64,000 bases of DNA from Pseudarthrobacter sp. NamE5 (GCF_005796225.1 NZ_VAHO01000006.1:62001-126000), one strand, 5' to 3'; shown: positions 48,489 to 56,588, numbered from the stretch's first letter. The notes: generated from the sequence alone by a model not told the origin. A program made the numbers and translations.

Positions 48489-49259
48489 ATGGACTCCCTC
48501 GCACCAAACCCTGCCCGTCCCGTTGCCCTGATCACCGGTGCCGGAAGGCTGGCGGGCATCGGTGCCGGCATCGCGCGGCAGCTCGCCGCCGACGGCTGGG
48601 ACCTGGTCCTGTCCTACTGGCAGGACTATGACGAGCGGATGCCGTGGGGGAGCGAGCCCGAAGACCTCGTCCGGTTGACTGCGGAGCTCGAAGCCATCGG
48701 CGCGCGCGTCCATGTCCTGTCAGCTGACCTGCAGGACCCCGGTGTGCCGGACAGGCTGGTAGGAGAGGCCGTGACACTCGCCGGCGCGCTCCAGGGCCTT
48801 GTCCTCAGCCACGCCGAGTCGGTGGATTCGGGCGTGCTGGACACCAGCCTGGAGTCCTTCGAGCGGCACTTCGCGGTGAACACCAGGGCCAGCTGGCAGC
48901 TGATTGCCGCTTTCGCCCGGCAGGCAACGGACGACGGCGGAGCCATCGTAGCGCTCACCAGTGACCACACAGCGTTCAACCTTCCGTACGGCGCCTCAAA
49001 GGGCGCGCTCGACAGGATCGTCATCGCCGCCGCGCGTGAGCTGGGGCCGCGGAACATTTCCGCGAATGTCCTGAATCCCGGGCCCATTGATACCGGGTGG
49101 ATGAGCGACGAGGTCCGGGACGCTTTAACAGCCCAGCAGCCTGGCGGGCGGCTGGGAACTCCTGCCGACGTCGCGGGGACGGTGGCGTTCCTGCTTTCGC
49201 CAGCAGGACGCTGGGTTTCCGGCCAGCTGATCAAGTCCGACGGCGGCTTCTCGGCCTGA
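48489..49259 (+). CDS. Short-chain dehydrogenase/reductase
   Basis: A 256-residue SDR. The cofactor loop is VALITGAGRLAGIGAGIAR near residue 13. The active site comprises Ser in IVALTSDHTAF and YGASK (Tyr-x-x-x-Lys) near 162-166. The C-terminal block LGTPADVAGTVAFLLSPAG is typical of FabG-like members. The usual NNAG motif is replaced by SHAES around residue 103, and the catalytic Ser lies in an atypical TSDH sequence. It therefore belongs to the divergent '3-oxoacyl-ACP reductase-like' group and its substrate is uncertain. Leaderless start predicted. Confidence 0.88.
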   Translation: MDSLAPNPARPVALITGAGRLAGIGAGIARQLAADGWDLVLSYWQDYDERMPWGSEPEDLVRLTAELEAIGARVHVLSADLQDPGVPDRLVGEAVTLAGALQGLVLSHAESVDSGVLDTSLESFERHFAVNTRASWQLIAAFARQATDDGGAIVALTSDHTAFNLPYGASKGALDRIVIAAARELGPRNISANVLNPGPIDTGWMSDEVRDALTAQQPGGRLGTPADVAGTVAFLLSPAGRWVSGQLIKSDGGFSA

Positions 49260-49298
49260 GTGCCCGGCCCGCCTTTTCTGCTCTTCCGGCCCGCCAAT

Positions 49299-49364
49299 CC
49301 CAACTGGGTAGCGGTAAATGTCGTTTCGACCCCTCAAAACGACATGTACCGCTACTTACTTGGG
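49299..49364. repeat. 66-bp palindromic intergenic repeat, copy B
   Basis: Begins CCCAACTGGGTAGCGG and ends CCGCTACTTACTTGGG; inner arms carry ATGTCGTTT and AAAACGACAT. It aligns end to end with the element at 7285-7350 (51 of 66 identical). It lies between convergent genes, and the stop codon of the minus-strand permease (49356-49358) is inside the right arm. Confidence 0.85.
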
Positions 49365-50882
49365 GGAGGGTGCGGGGGTTTTCCCGGCAGCGGCGGTCCG
49401 GGTGAAGTAGCCGCGGGTCGAGGGCGCGAACCGGCAGACGACGGCGAGGACTACGCCCAGCGCCAGCAGCAGCACTCCGCTGACGAAGGCCCCGCCGACG
49501 CCGAAGATCTCGGTGTCGCCGTATGCCGGGTCCCACATCTGCATGGCTGAGATGAAGAAGGCCGCGGTGAGCAGCAGCGCGCCCGTCAACGGCAGGATGC
49601 CCCGGAACCACGGGTTGCGCGCCGAGTCGCGCAGGGTGCCCCGGAAGAACCAGTAGCAGGCGAAGCCGGTGAGGGCGTAGTAGAAGGCGATGAACAGGCT
49701 GATGGCGTTGATGGAGTCCGAGAGGAGGTTTTCGCTCAGGAAGCTCATGGCCACGTAGTAGGTGATGGCCGCCGCGCCCATCACCTGCGTCGAGAACCCG
49801 GGGGTCTGGTTCTTCGGGTGCACTTCGCCGAACTTGGCAGGGAGGGCACCGTGGACACCCATGGAGAGGGTCCCGCGCGCGGTGGGCAGGATGGTGGTCT
49901 GCGTCGAGGACAGCACCGAGGCAAGAACCGCGACGACGATCAGCCAGCCCCATGGGCCCAACACCACGTCCTTCATGGCTACGAACACGTCGTCCTGGTT
50001 CGCTTCGTTGCCCAGGCCGATGCCCTCGCTGCCCACAGTGGCGTACATCATCACCAGCAGGGCCACGGACACGTAGATGGCCACCAGGACGAAGGCGGAG
50101 ATGACGGCACCGCGGCCCGGCGTGGTGGCCGGGTTCTCGGTCTCCTCATTGACGGCCAGGCAGGTATCCCAGCCCCAGTAGATAAACAGGGCCAACAGTG
50201 CGCCATGCACGACGGCGCCGGGATCGGCAAAGGCACCTACCGGGTTGAACCACTCAAAGTCGAAGGCCTGGCCCTCCGGCGCCCCGCCGATGATGCGGAT
50301 GATGATGGCCAGCGCAAAAATGCCCAGTGAGACGTACTGGATGTAGGTCAGCACCCGCTGGACATGCTCGCCCAGCCGGATCCCACGGTAGTTGACCAGC
50401 GTCATCACGGCAATGAACAGCACTCCGGTGAGCGTGACCAGCACCTTGTTTCCTGCTAACGAGCCGTCACCGATCAGCAACCACAGGTACTGTCCCGCCA
50501 CCTGGGCCAGGTTGGCCAGGACCACGATGCCCGCGAGCGCCACGCCCCAGCCCCCCAGCCACCCTGCCCAGGGGCCGAAGGCCCGCCGGGACCAGGTGAA
50601 CGTGGTGCCGCAGTCCGGGATGGCGCTGTTCAGCTCACGGAAGGCGTAGGCGATGAACAGGACGGGGATGAACCCGATGAGCAGGATCAGCGGAGTGTAG
50701 TTTCCATTGACAGCCACGATGAGGCCCAGTGTTGCTGCCAGTGAGTACACCGGCGCGGTGGACGCCAGGCCGAGCATCACCGAATCCCCAAGGTCCAGGA
50801 TTCCGGCGCGCAGTCCCTTCGCCTGGACCGTACTGCCACGCGCGCCGCCCGGGCCGCCCGCCGTCGTCATCTCTGTGCTCAT
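49356..50882 (-). CDS. APC family amino-acid permease
   Basis: A 508-residue membrane protein with about twelve to fourteen hydrophobic segments. The TM1 block is LGDSVMLGLASTAPVYSLAA, followed by ELNSAIPDCGTTFTWSRRAF, as in the AGT/'APC superfamily' group of actinobacteria. GWDTCLAVNEETENPATTPG is the characteristic loop 6-7. The C-terminal tail is Pro/Ser-rich and its final codons and stop derive from the palindromic repeat. The start ATG at 50882 has a weak GGTGG site. It lies 13 nt downstream of the glutathionylspermidine-synthase-like gene, so the three minus-strand genes are probably an operon. Confidence 0.87.
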   Translation of the reverse strand: MSTEMTTAGGPGGARGSTVQAKGLRAGILDLGDSVMLGLASTAPVYSLAATLGLIVAVNGNYTPLILLIGFIPVLFIAYAFRELNSAIPDCGTTFTWSRRAFGPWAGWLGGWGVALAGIVVLANLAQVAGQYLWLLIGDGSLAGNKVLVTLTGVLFIAVMTLVNYRGIRLGEHVQRVLTYIQYVSLGIFALAIIIRIIGGAPEGQAFDFEWFNPVGAFADPGAVVHGALLALFIYWGWDTCLAVNEETENPATTPGRGAVISAFVLVAIYVSVALLVMMYATVGSEGIGLGNEANQDDVFVAMKDVVLGPWGWLIVVAVLASVLSSTQTTILPTARGTLSMGVHGALPAKFGEVHPKNQTPGFSTQVMGAAAITYYVAMSFLSENLLSDSINAISLFIAFYYALTGFACYWFFRGTLRDSARNPWFRGILPLTGALLLTAAFFISAMQMWDPAYGDTEIFGVGGAFVSGVLLLALGVVLAVVCRFAPSTRGYFTRTAAAGKTPAPSPK

Positions 50883-50895
50883 GCTGCCACCAAAT

Positions 50896-52107
50896 TCATA
50901 GTGCGATACCTGCTTTACTGGAGGAGGCCACGGCCGAAAGCGGCGCCGGCGCGTCAATGGTGTTGGGCACGAAGCGGCAGAAGTAGTCCGTCACGGGGCC
51001 GTCCGATTCGCGGATCCCGCAGCCCACGGACTCGCCGTCCACCACCCACAAACCCAGGACGGGGTGGTTGCCGTCAAAGTCGGGCAGTTGCTGGTACTGC
51101 TGGTAGCACCAGCCCTCGCGGCCGTATCCGCCGGGCTGTTCGAGGCTGATGCCATCGGCGTGGATGCGAATGTTGTCCCCTTCGCGGCCGTGCAGGGGTT
51201 TGGCCACCCACTCTTTCAGCGGTCCGGGTTCGTTGAGGTAGGCCGGCAGCAGGTTGGGGTGCTCCGGGTACAGGTGCCAAAGCGCGGCGAGGAGTGCCTT
51301 GTTGGAGAGCAGCATCTTCCAGGCAGGCTCCACCCAGCGCGGATTGTGGGCGCGTTCCAGGAGCCGGTGCCCGAACGGCTCCTTCATCATCAGCTCCCAG
51401 GGATAGAGCTTGAAGATGGTGCTGATCATGAAGTTGTCCAGGTCCACGAACCGGTTCAGGTTCGGATCCCAGCCGATGTCGGACATGTTGATGCCGATGG
51501 TGGTCCACCCGGCCTGGCTTGCCACATCCCGCATATAAGCGGCCGTCATCCAGTCCTCGCCGGACTCCTCAACCTCCGAGTGCGCCACGTGCAGGGTACT
51601 CATGCCGGTGCGGTACTGGAACTTCTTCCACTGCCTGATCAACGCCTCATGGATTCCGTTCCACTGGTCCTTTTCCGGAAAAACATCCTGCAACCAGAAC
51701 CATTGGGCCACTGCTGCCTCGATCAGGCCGGTGGGAGTGTCCGCGTTGTACTCGAGCATCTTGGCGGGGCCGCCCTGCCCGTCGTAGATGAAGTCGAACC
51801 GGCCGTAGACGTCAAGGTCCCCGGCCTGGAGCGATTCGGCAGCCAGCTCCAGCGCCTGCGGGCCGATCCCGAGATGACCCATGGCGCCGGTGGCGAGGAA
51901 CCGTGCGGCTTCCAGGCACATCTTGTGCATGTCCTCCGCGGCCACCTCAAGGGTTTCCACCTCGTCCACGGTGAATTCGTAGTACGCGGACTCGTTCCAG
52001 TACTCGATCCTGCGTCCGTCGTCCATCGTGGTGGTGGAGAACACCAGGCCTTGTTCCTCGATCTTCTGCTTCCACCCGGGCCTGGGTTCAGACAGCAAAC
52101 GCTTCAC
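50896..52107 (-). CDS. Glutathionylspermidine synthase family ATP-grasp ligase (YgiC/YjfC-like)
   Basis: A 403-residue ATP-grasp amide ligase resembling the synthetase half of E. coli Gsp and its paralogues YgiC/YjfC. Blocks are YWNESAYYEFTVDEVE at the N-terminus, GRFDFIYDGQGGPAKMLEYN near residue 104 and NADTPTGLIEAA. The C-terminal ATP/Mg-binding end reads VVDGESVGCGIRESDGPVTD. The true substrate of this branch is not known, since YgiC did not form glutathionylspermidine. The GTG start is 2 nt after the stop of the DUF1190-like gene, reproducing the ygiB-ygiC pair of enterobacteria. Confidence 0.87.
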   Translation of the reverse strand: MKRLLSEPRPGWKQKIEEQGLVFSTTTMDDGRRIEYWNESAYYEFTVDEVETLEVAAEDMHKMCLEAARFLATGAMGHLGIGPQALELAAESLQAGDLDVYGRFDFIYDGQGGPAKMLEYNADTPTGLIEAAVAQWFWLQDVFPEKDQWNGIHEALIRQWKKFQYRTGMSTLHVAHSEVEESGEDWMTAAYMRDVASQAGWTTIGINMSDIGWDPNLNRFVDLDNFMISTIFKLYPWELMMKEPFGHRLLERAHNPRWVEPAWKMLLSNKALLAALWHLYPEHPNLLPAYLNEPGPLKEWVAKPLHGREGDNIRIHADGISLEQPGGYGREGWCYQQYQQLPDFDGNHPVLGLWVVDGESVGCGIRESDGPVTDYFCRFVPNTIDAPAPLSAVASSSKAGIAL

Positions 52108-52109
52108 GC

Positions 52110-52742
52110 TCAGCCCCCCGAGACTTTGCCGCCGCCGCTGGTGCCGCTCTTGGCGCTGGTGCCGAAGCCGCCGCGGCTGACGGTGCCGCCTTTGGTGCTG
52201 TAGCCGGTGGCCACCTTGGCGCCGCTGGGCACCGTTCTGGTGTAGTTGGGGGCCGTGGAGCGGTTCTGGCCGATTGGCGGGACGTAGGCGCCGCGGGAAA
52301 AGAAGTACCAGGCGTAGATGCCGCCGGAGCGCCCGGCCGAGCTGTCGCAGCTGGCATCCTCCACGCGCTCGCCGGTTTCGTCGTTGAAGCACACCTGCGC
52401 ATACTCGGGATCGTCCTGGTTGCTTGCCACGACGGCGGTGATGGTGCCGGCGAGCAGGGCGGTAACGCCGAGGCCTACGACGACGGTGCGGCGCTGGGAG
52501 CGCTTCTTCCGTGCCGCTGCCTCGTCCAGCTGCCTTTCGCGGTCCCGCGCAAACGGGTCCACCGGCGTTATAGGTTCATTGAGCAGCTCTGGGCGGAGTT
52601 CGGGCTTGGGCACCTGCCACGGAGGGGGCTTGGCGGCGCTTCCGGTCCCGGCGTCCTGGCCGCCTTGACCGGCAGGCCCGTCGTCGCCGGCGGCTGGCCC
52701 GTGCTCCGGATCCCTGCCCGGGTCCTTTTTGTCCGGGTCCAT
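52110..52742 (-). CDS. DUF1190-like (YgiB-type) membrane-anchored protein
   Basis: A 210-residue protein with a Pro/Gly/Asp-rich cytoplasmic N-terminus (about 85 residues) and one membrane segment (TVVVGLGVTALLAGTITAVVA). The outer domain has two Cys (YAQVCFNDETGERVEDASCD), an aromatic stretch YAWYFFSRGAYVPPIG and a Gly/Ser/Thr-rich tail. The Cys pair, Tyr/Phe motif and glycine-rich end, and the position directly before a YgiC-like ligase, point to the YgiB/DUF1190 family. Function is unknown. The ATG at 52742 has a GAGGGGGA site. It is the first gene of a three-gene unit with the ligase and permease. Confidence 0.75.
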   Translation of the reverse strand: MDPDKKDPGRDPEHGPAAGDDGPAGQGGQDAGTGSAAKPPPWQVPKPELRPELLNEPITPVDPFARDRERQLDEAAARKKRSQRRTVVVGLGVTALLAGTITAVVASNQDDPEYAQVCFNDETGERVEDASCDSSAGRSGGIYAWYFFSRGAYVPPIGQNRSTAPNYTRTVPSGAKVATGYSTKGGTVSRGGFGTSAKSGTSGGGKVSGG

Positions 52743-52901
52743 GGCGTCCCCCTCAATAGTCCACATGAATCGGGCACAGCGCTGCACCCCCCAATTGCAA
52801 ATCCTCGAATCAGCGTAGCCCCTGCGGACGCCTGCTGCGAGTAAGGAACAGGGGAGAAGCACTTATCCGGTGAAGTTGCCGGCTCGGGCAGCCGCGGACC
52901 C

Positions 52902-52913
52902 TACACTTGAGCC
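52902..52913 (+). promoter_or_regulatory. Leaderless -10 box of the MOSC gene
   Basis: TACACT (52902-52907) lies 6 nt before the ATG at 52914; no Shine-Dalgarno. The surrounding CCCTACACTTGA is repeated at the promoter of the downstream helicase gene. Confidence 0.6.
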
Positions 52914-53570
52914 ATGGAAACCGCTGCTGTCCTCGCCGTCTGCCGTGTCCACCAGCTCCTGCCGGATACGTCGAACGTGGGCGTGACGGCCATCGACAAG
53001 CGCCCTGTGGAAGGGCCGGTGAAGATTCACAAGCTGGGCCTCCAAGGTGATATCCAGGCGAACCGGGTCCACCACGGCGGTCCGGACCAGGCCCTTTACG
53101 CCTACTCGCAGGCGGACGCCGACTTTTGGGCCGCGGAACTTCAGCGGGAGCTGCCGCCGGGGTTCTTCGGCGAAAACCTCCGTGTCGGGGGTCTTGACGC
53201 CACCGGCGCCGTCATTGGGGAACGTTGGAAGATCGGCATGGACGTGGAGGTGGAAGTGACGTCACCGCGGACGCCGTGCTCCACCTTCCAGCGCCGCATG
53301 GGGGAGCCCAGGTTCGTGAAGCGTTTCACGGAAGAGGGCCGCGTGGGCGCTTATCTTCGGGTGGTGCGCGTGGGCACCATCCGCGCCGGGGACCACATCC
53401 ATAAGTTGTACGTCCCGAAGCACGGCGTCACTGTGGGCAAGTGGTTCAGTGAACCGGACCTGGAGTCCATGGAGGCGCTGCGGGATGCAGAGGCCGACGG
53501 CGACATCCGCCTCCAGCAGCCGGAGTTCAGCAGGAAGTTTGCGGCACTGGAGCGGCAGCTGGCGCGGTAG
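52914..53570 (+). CDS. MOSC domain protein (YiiM-like)
   Basis: A 218-residue protein with a MOSC fold, the sulfur/molybdenum-cofactor carrier domain of molybdo-enzymes such as YiiM and mARC. Blocks are LGLQGDIQANRVHHGGPDQALYAY near residue 42, FFGENLRVGGLDATGAVIGE near 83 and TPCSTFQRRMGEPRFVKRF near 119; the Cys in TPCSTF is the conserved family Cys. The C-terminal 60 residues include the YiiM-type extension (KHGVTVGKWFSEPDLE). It may reduce N-hydroxylated compounds. Leaderless start predicted. Confidence 0.92.
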   Translation: METAAVLAVCRVHQLLPDTSNVGVTAIDKRPVEGPVKIHKLGLQGDIQANRVHHGGPDQALYAYSQADADFWAAELQRELPPGFFGENLRVGGLDATGAVIGERWKIGMDVEVEVTSPRTPCSTFQRRMGEPRFVKRFTEEGRVGAYLRVVRVGTIRAGDHIHKLYVPKHGVTVGKWFSEPDLESMEALRDAEADGDIRLQQPEFSRKFAALERQLAR

Positions 53571-53975
53571 CGGCAAGGCCTGGGCGCGCTGCAGGCGAGG
53601 CATGTGCGCAAGCTCACCGCCGCCGTCGTGCCCTCAATTACCGGTGGACGCGGTGCGTGCCCTACACTTGAAACATCCCCCACTCCGGAAATCCCTTATT
53701 CCTGCCCAATTTTTGAGGCAGGACTGGCAAGTGTTGGGGCCCGCAGCTGTGATGCGGGCATTTTCATAGGGAGAGCCGGCTAAAGAAAACGCTGTACAGA
53801 CTGCTGGGATAGCAGCCAAGAGATGCAGCGCGAAGTCCTGCCATGGGATTGCGAAAGCGCCGGACTTCTGTGACCGGCCGGTCAATGTTTGCCCGGCATC
53901 CACGGCACACGTACTGCGGCTCCGCTCACCTCGGGTAGTGCCGCCTGGCCCCCTATGGATGAGGAATCTTTCCCT
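53571..53975 (+). promoter_or_regulatory. Promoter and ~300-nt leader of the DEAD-box helicase gene
   Basis: No gene lies here. TACACT (53663-53668) within CCCTACACTTGA predicts a start near 53675, leaving a leader of about 300 nt. The leader contains a GCCCGCA-N7-TGCGGGC hairpin (53739-53759) followed by ATTTT, which resembles an attenuator. Long structured leaders are typical of cold-induced DEAD-box helicase genes. Confidence 0.6.
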
Positions 53976-56027
53976 ATGCCCGAAAATCAGAACGACACCA
54001 CTGTCGAAGCCGCCGCCGGAAGCGAATCCACCGAGCCCGCTGCCCCCGCAGCAGAGGCCGTTTCAGAATCCGTTGACGCACCCGCCGCCAAGGTTGAAAG
54101 CGAAGAAGACGGCGTCCGCTTCGCCGACCTCGGTATCGATGGCCGTGTCCTCGCCGCCCTGCAGGACGTCGGCTACGAAAAGCCGTCGCCCATCCAGGCA
54201 GCAACCATCCCGCTGCTGCTGGAAGGCCGCGACGTCGTTGGCCTGGCCCAGACGGGCACCGGTAAGACTGCAGCATTCGCAGTACCGGCACTGTCCCGCC
54301 TGGCCGAACTCCATGACCTCAACGGCCCGTCCCGCAAGACGCAGGCCCTGGTGCTGGCTCCTACCCGCGAGCTCGCACTCCAGGTGGCCGAGGCCTTCAC
54401 TTCCTACGCCAAGCACATTGACGACTTCACAGTGCTGCCCGTCTACGGCGGATCCGCCTACGGCCCGCAGCTCGCAGGCCTGCGCCGCGGCGCACAGGTG
54501 GTTGTCGGTACCCCCGGCCGCGTGATCGACCACATTGCCAAGGGTTCCCTGGACCTGTCCGAGCTCCAGTACCTGGTGCTGGACGAGGCTGACGAGATGC
54601 TGCGCATGGGCTTCGCCGACGACGTGGAGCAGATCTTCCAGCAGACGCCCGAGGACCGCCAGGTTGCGCTGTTCTCCGCCACCATGCCCAGCCAGATCCG
54701 CCGCATGTCCAAGCAGTACCTGAACGACCCGGCCGAGATCTCCGTCAAGTCCAAGACCACCACCGGCGCCAACACACGCCAGCGGTACCTGCAGGTCATG
54801 GGCCCGCACAAGCTCGACGCCATGACCCGCATCCTCGAGGTGGAAGAGTTCGACGGCGTCATTGCCTTCGTGCGCACCAAGATGGCTACCGAGGACCTGG
54901 CTGACAAGCTGAAGTCACGCGGTTTCCAGGCCGCGGCGATTAACGGTGACATCCCGCAGCAGCAGCGCGAGCGTACCGTGGACGCGCTGAAGGAAGGCCG
55001 GATCGACATCCTCGTGGCTACCGACGTCGCCGCGCGTGGCCTTGACGTGGAGCGCATCAGCCACGTCATCAACTACGACATCCCGCACGACACCGAGTCC
55101 TACGTGCACCGCATCGGCCGCACCGGCCGCGCAGGCCGCTCCGGCGAGGCGATCCTGTTCATGACGCCGCGCGAGAAGTACCTGCTGCGTTCCATCGAGA
55201 AGGCAACCCGCCAGCCGGTGGAGCAGATGCACCTGCCCACGGCTGAAACCGTAAACACCCTCCGCCTGGGCAAGTTCGCGGAGCGCATCACGGAAACCCT
55301 TGCCTCCGAGGACGTGGCCCCGTTCCGCGACCTCATCGCCTCCTACGAGGAGGAGCACAACGTTCCGGCGTCGGAGATCGCCGCGGCCCTGGCCGTCATG
55401 GCACAGGGCGGCCAGCCGCTCCTGGTCAAGGAACTGCCGGCAGCTCCGGAGTTCCAGAAGCGCGAGCGCTCCAAGGACGGCTTCGGCTCCCGCGGGCCCA
55501 CCCGTGCGCTCACCGAGGGCAACGCCACCTACCGGATCGCCGTGGGTCGCCGCCAGCGCGTCATGCCCGGCTCCATCGTGGGCGCCATTGCCAACGAAGG
55601 CGGCATTTCGTCCGCGCAGATCGGCGGCATCGACATCCGCTCGGACCACTCCCTGGTGGAGCTCCCGGCGGACCTGAGCCCGGAGCAGCTGCGCGCGCTG
55701 TCCCGCACCCGGATCGGCGGCGAGCTTATCCATCTCGAACTGGATAACGGCCGCAAGCCCTCGGGTGAGCGTGGCGCGTACCAGGGCAACCGCGGCGGTG
55801 ACCGTGGCGGCAACTTCAAGGGCAGCGGCGGGTTCAAGAAGGAGTTCCGGAAAAACGACGGCGAGCGTTCCTCTGCTGACCGCGGCGGACGTTCGTACAG
55901 CGAGCGTTCCGAGCGTTCCTTCAGCGACCGCGACTCCCGCTTCGGCGGCCACGGCGACGGGTCCCGCAAGCCCCGCCACGGCGACGAAAGCGGACACCGC
56001 GACTTCAACCGCAAGGGCAAATGGTAA
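53976..56027 (+). CDS. deaD: DEAD-box ATP-dependent RNA helicase (DeaD/CsdA-like)
   Basis: A 683-residue cold-shock-type RNA helicase remodelling rRNA and mRNA. An acidic Ala/Pro-rich 45-residue N-tail precedes the core. The Q motif region is GYEKPSPIQ, motif I AQTGTGKT near residue 95, Ib TPGR, motif II LDEADEML near 203, III SATMP and VI HRIGRTGRAGR near 378. A DbpA-like RNA-binding domain occupies about 510-590 (YRIAVGRRQRVMPGSIVGAI). The tail is an RGG/Arg-Ser-rich low-complexity segment (GNRGGDRGGNFKGSGGFK). ATG at 53976 with GAGGAA at 9 nt is preferred; in-frame ATGs at 53955 and upstream exist. A terminator follows. Confidence 0.95.
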   Translation: MPENQNDTTVEAAAGSESTEPAAPAAEAVSESVDAPAAKVESEEDGVRFADLGIDGRVLAALQDVGYEKPSPIQAATIPLLLEGRDVVGLAQTGTGKTAAFAVPALSRLAELHDLNGPSRKTQALVLAPTRELALQVAEAFTSYAKHIDDFTVLPVYGGSAYGPQLAGLRRGAQVVVGTPGRVIDHIAKGSLDLSELQYLVLDEADEMLRMGFADDVEQIFQQTPEDRQVALFSATMPSQIRRMSKQYLNDPAEISVKSKTTTGANTRQRYLQVMGPHKLDAMTRILEVEEFDGVIAFVRTKMATEDLADKLKSRGFQAAAINGDIPQQQRERTVDALKEGRIDILVATDVAARGLDVERISHVINYDIPHDTESYVHRIGRTGRAGRSGEAILFMTPREKYLLRSIEKATRQPVEQMHLPTAETVNTLRLGKFAERITETLASEDVAPFRDLIASYEEEHNVPASEIAAALAVMAQGGQPLLVKELPAAPEFQKRERSKDGFGSRGPTRALTEGNATYRIAVGRRQRVMPGSIVGAIANEGGISSAQIGGIDIRSDHSLVELPADLSPEQLRALSRTRIGGELIHLELDNGRKPSGERGAYQGNRGGDRGGNFKGSGGFKKEFRKNDGERSSADRGGRSYSERSERSFSDRDSRFGGHGDGSRKPRHGDESGHRDFNRKGKW

Positions 56028-56056
56028 ACAGGGTCAGCTGATCTGACAGGTTCCAT

Positions 56057-56084
56057 GGTGGGCCGGCTTTCGAGCCGGCCCACC
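56057..56084 (+). terminator. Terminator after the DEAD-box helicase gene
   Basis: GGTGGGCCGGCT (56057-56068) pairs perfectly with AGCCGGCCCACC (56073-56084) around a stable TTCG tetraloop, then GGCGTTT. Confidence 0.82.
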
Positions 56085-56104
56085 GGCGTTTAACCCTTCA
56101 AATT

Positions 56105-56156
56105 TCTGGGTAGCTACCGGACCTGCCGGGCGGCGTGAGTTCCGGTTCTACCCAAA
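56105..56156. repeat. Imperfect ~52-bp palindrome
   Basis: GGGTAGCTACCGG (56108-56120) faces CCGGTTCTACCC (56142-56153); the arms match apart from a few bases. It sits in the gap 56028-56377, which otherwise holds only the helicase terminator and the tRNA-Thr promoter; 56157-56337 shows nothing recognisable. Confidence 0.5.
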
Positions 56157-56337
56157 ACCTCCAGTGGGGTGTGTGACTCGACACATCAGGGCCTTCGATC
56201 GAGTGTGCAACCGGCCGTATGCAGGGTCGCCGCGGCCGGCAGCTTGCCCGTAAACCCCAGCAATGGCGCGGAAAACGTGAGTTGTTGGGATCAGAAGCAG
56301 GCCCGTTGCAGGGCTCCGGCTGCCTTCGGATCCCGAT

Positions 56338-56366
56338 TTGTTGGTGGGAAAATCTTCCGGTAGAGT
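56338..56366 (+). promoter_or_regulatory. Promoter of the tRNA-Thr gene
   Basis: TTGTTG (56338-56343) and TAGAGT (56361-56366) with a 17-nt spacer; initiation would fall about 5 nt before the tRNA. Confidence 0.7.
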
Positions 56367-56377
56367 ATTTACTCGTT

Positions 56378-56449
56378 GCCCCCCTAGCTCAGTGGTAGAG
56401 CGCGTTCTTGGTAAGAACGAGGTCACCGGATCGATTCCGGTGGGGGGCT
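56378..56449 (+). tRNA. tRNA-Thr (GGT)
   Basis: The acceptor GCCCCCC pairs with GGGGGGC (56442-56448), discriminator T. The anticodon arm CGTTC-TTGGTAA-GAACG places GGT at 56410-56412. The T-loop reads ATCGATT, with A at the usually invariant T54 position. CCA is not encoded. Confidence 0.95.
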
Positions 56450-56460
56450 CTGAATGAGGG

Positions 56461-56500
56461 CCTGTGTCAAGGCGGTTTGACCGGCTTGACACAGGTTTTT
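56461..56500 (+). terminator. Terminator after tRNA-Thr
   Basis: CCTGTGTCAAG (56461-56471) pairs with CTTGACACAGG (56485-56495) followed by TTTTT. It separates the two tRNA genes. Confidence 0.9.
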
Positions 56501-56509
56501 CTCATTCGT

Positions 56510-56583
56510 GGCGGTGTAGCTCAGTTGGTTAGAGCGCACGACTCATAATCGTGAGGTCGGGAGATCGAGCCTCCCCACCGCTA
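56510..56583 (+). tRNA. tRNA-Met (CAT, elongator type)
   Basis: The acceptor GGCGGTG pairs with CACCGCT (terminal G-T). The anticodon arm CACGA-CTCATAA-TCGTG has CAT at 56544-56546. The D-arm GCTCAGTTGGTTAGAGC and absence of the initiator's GGG/CCC anticodon stem indicate elongator (or an isoleucine tRNA whose C34 is modified). The T-loop is ATCGAGC, again with A54. Confidence 0.88.
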
Positions 56584-56588
56584 CAGGT

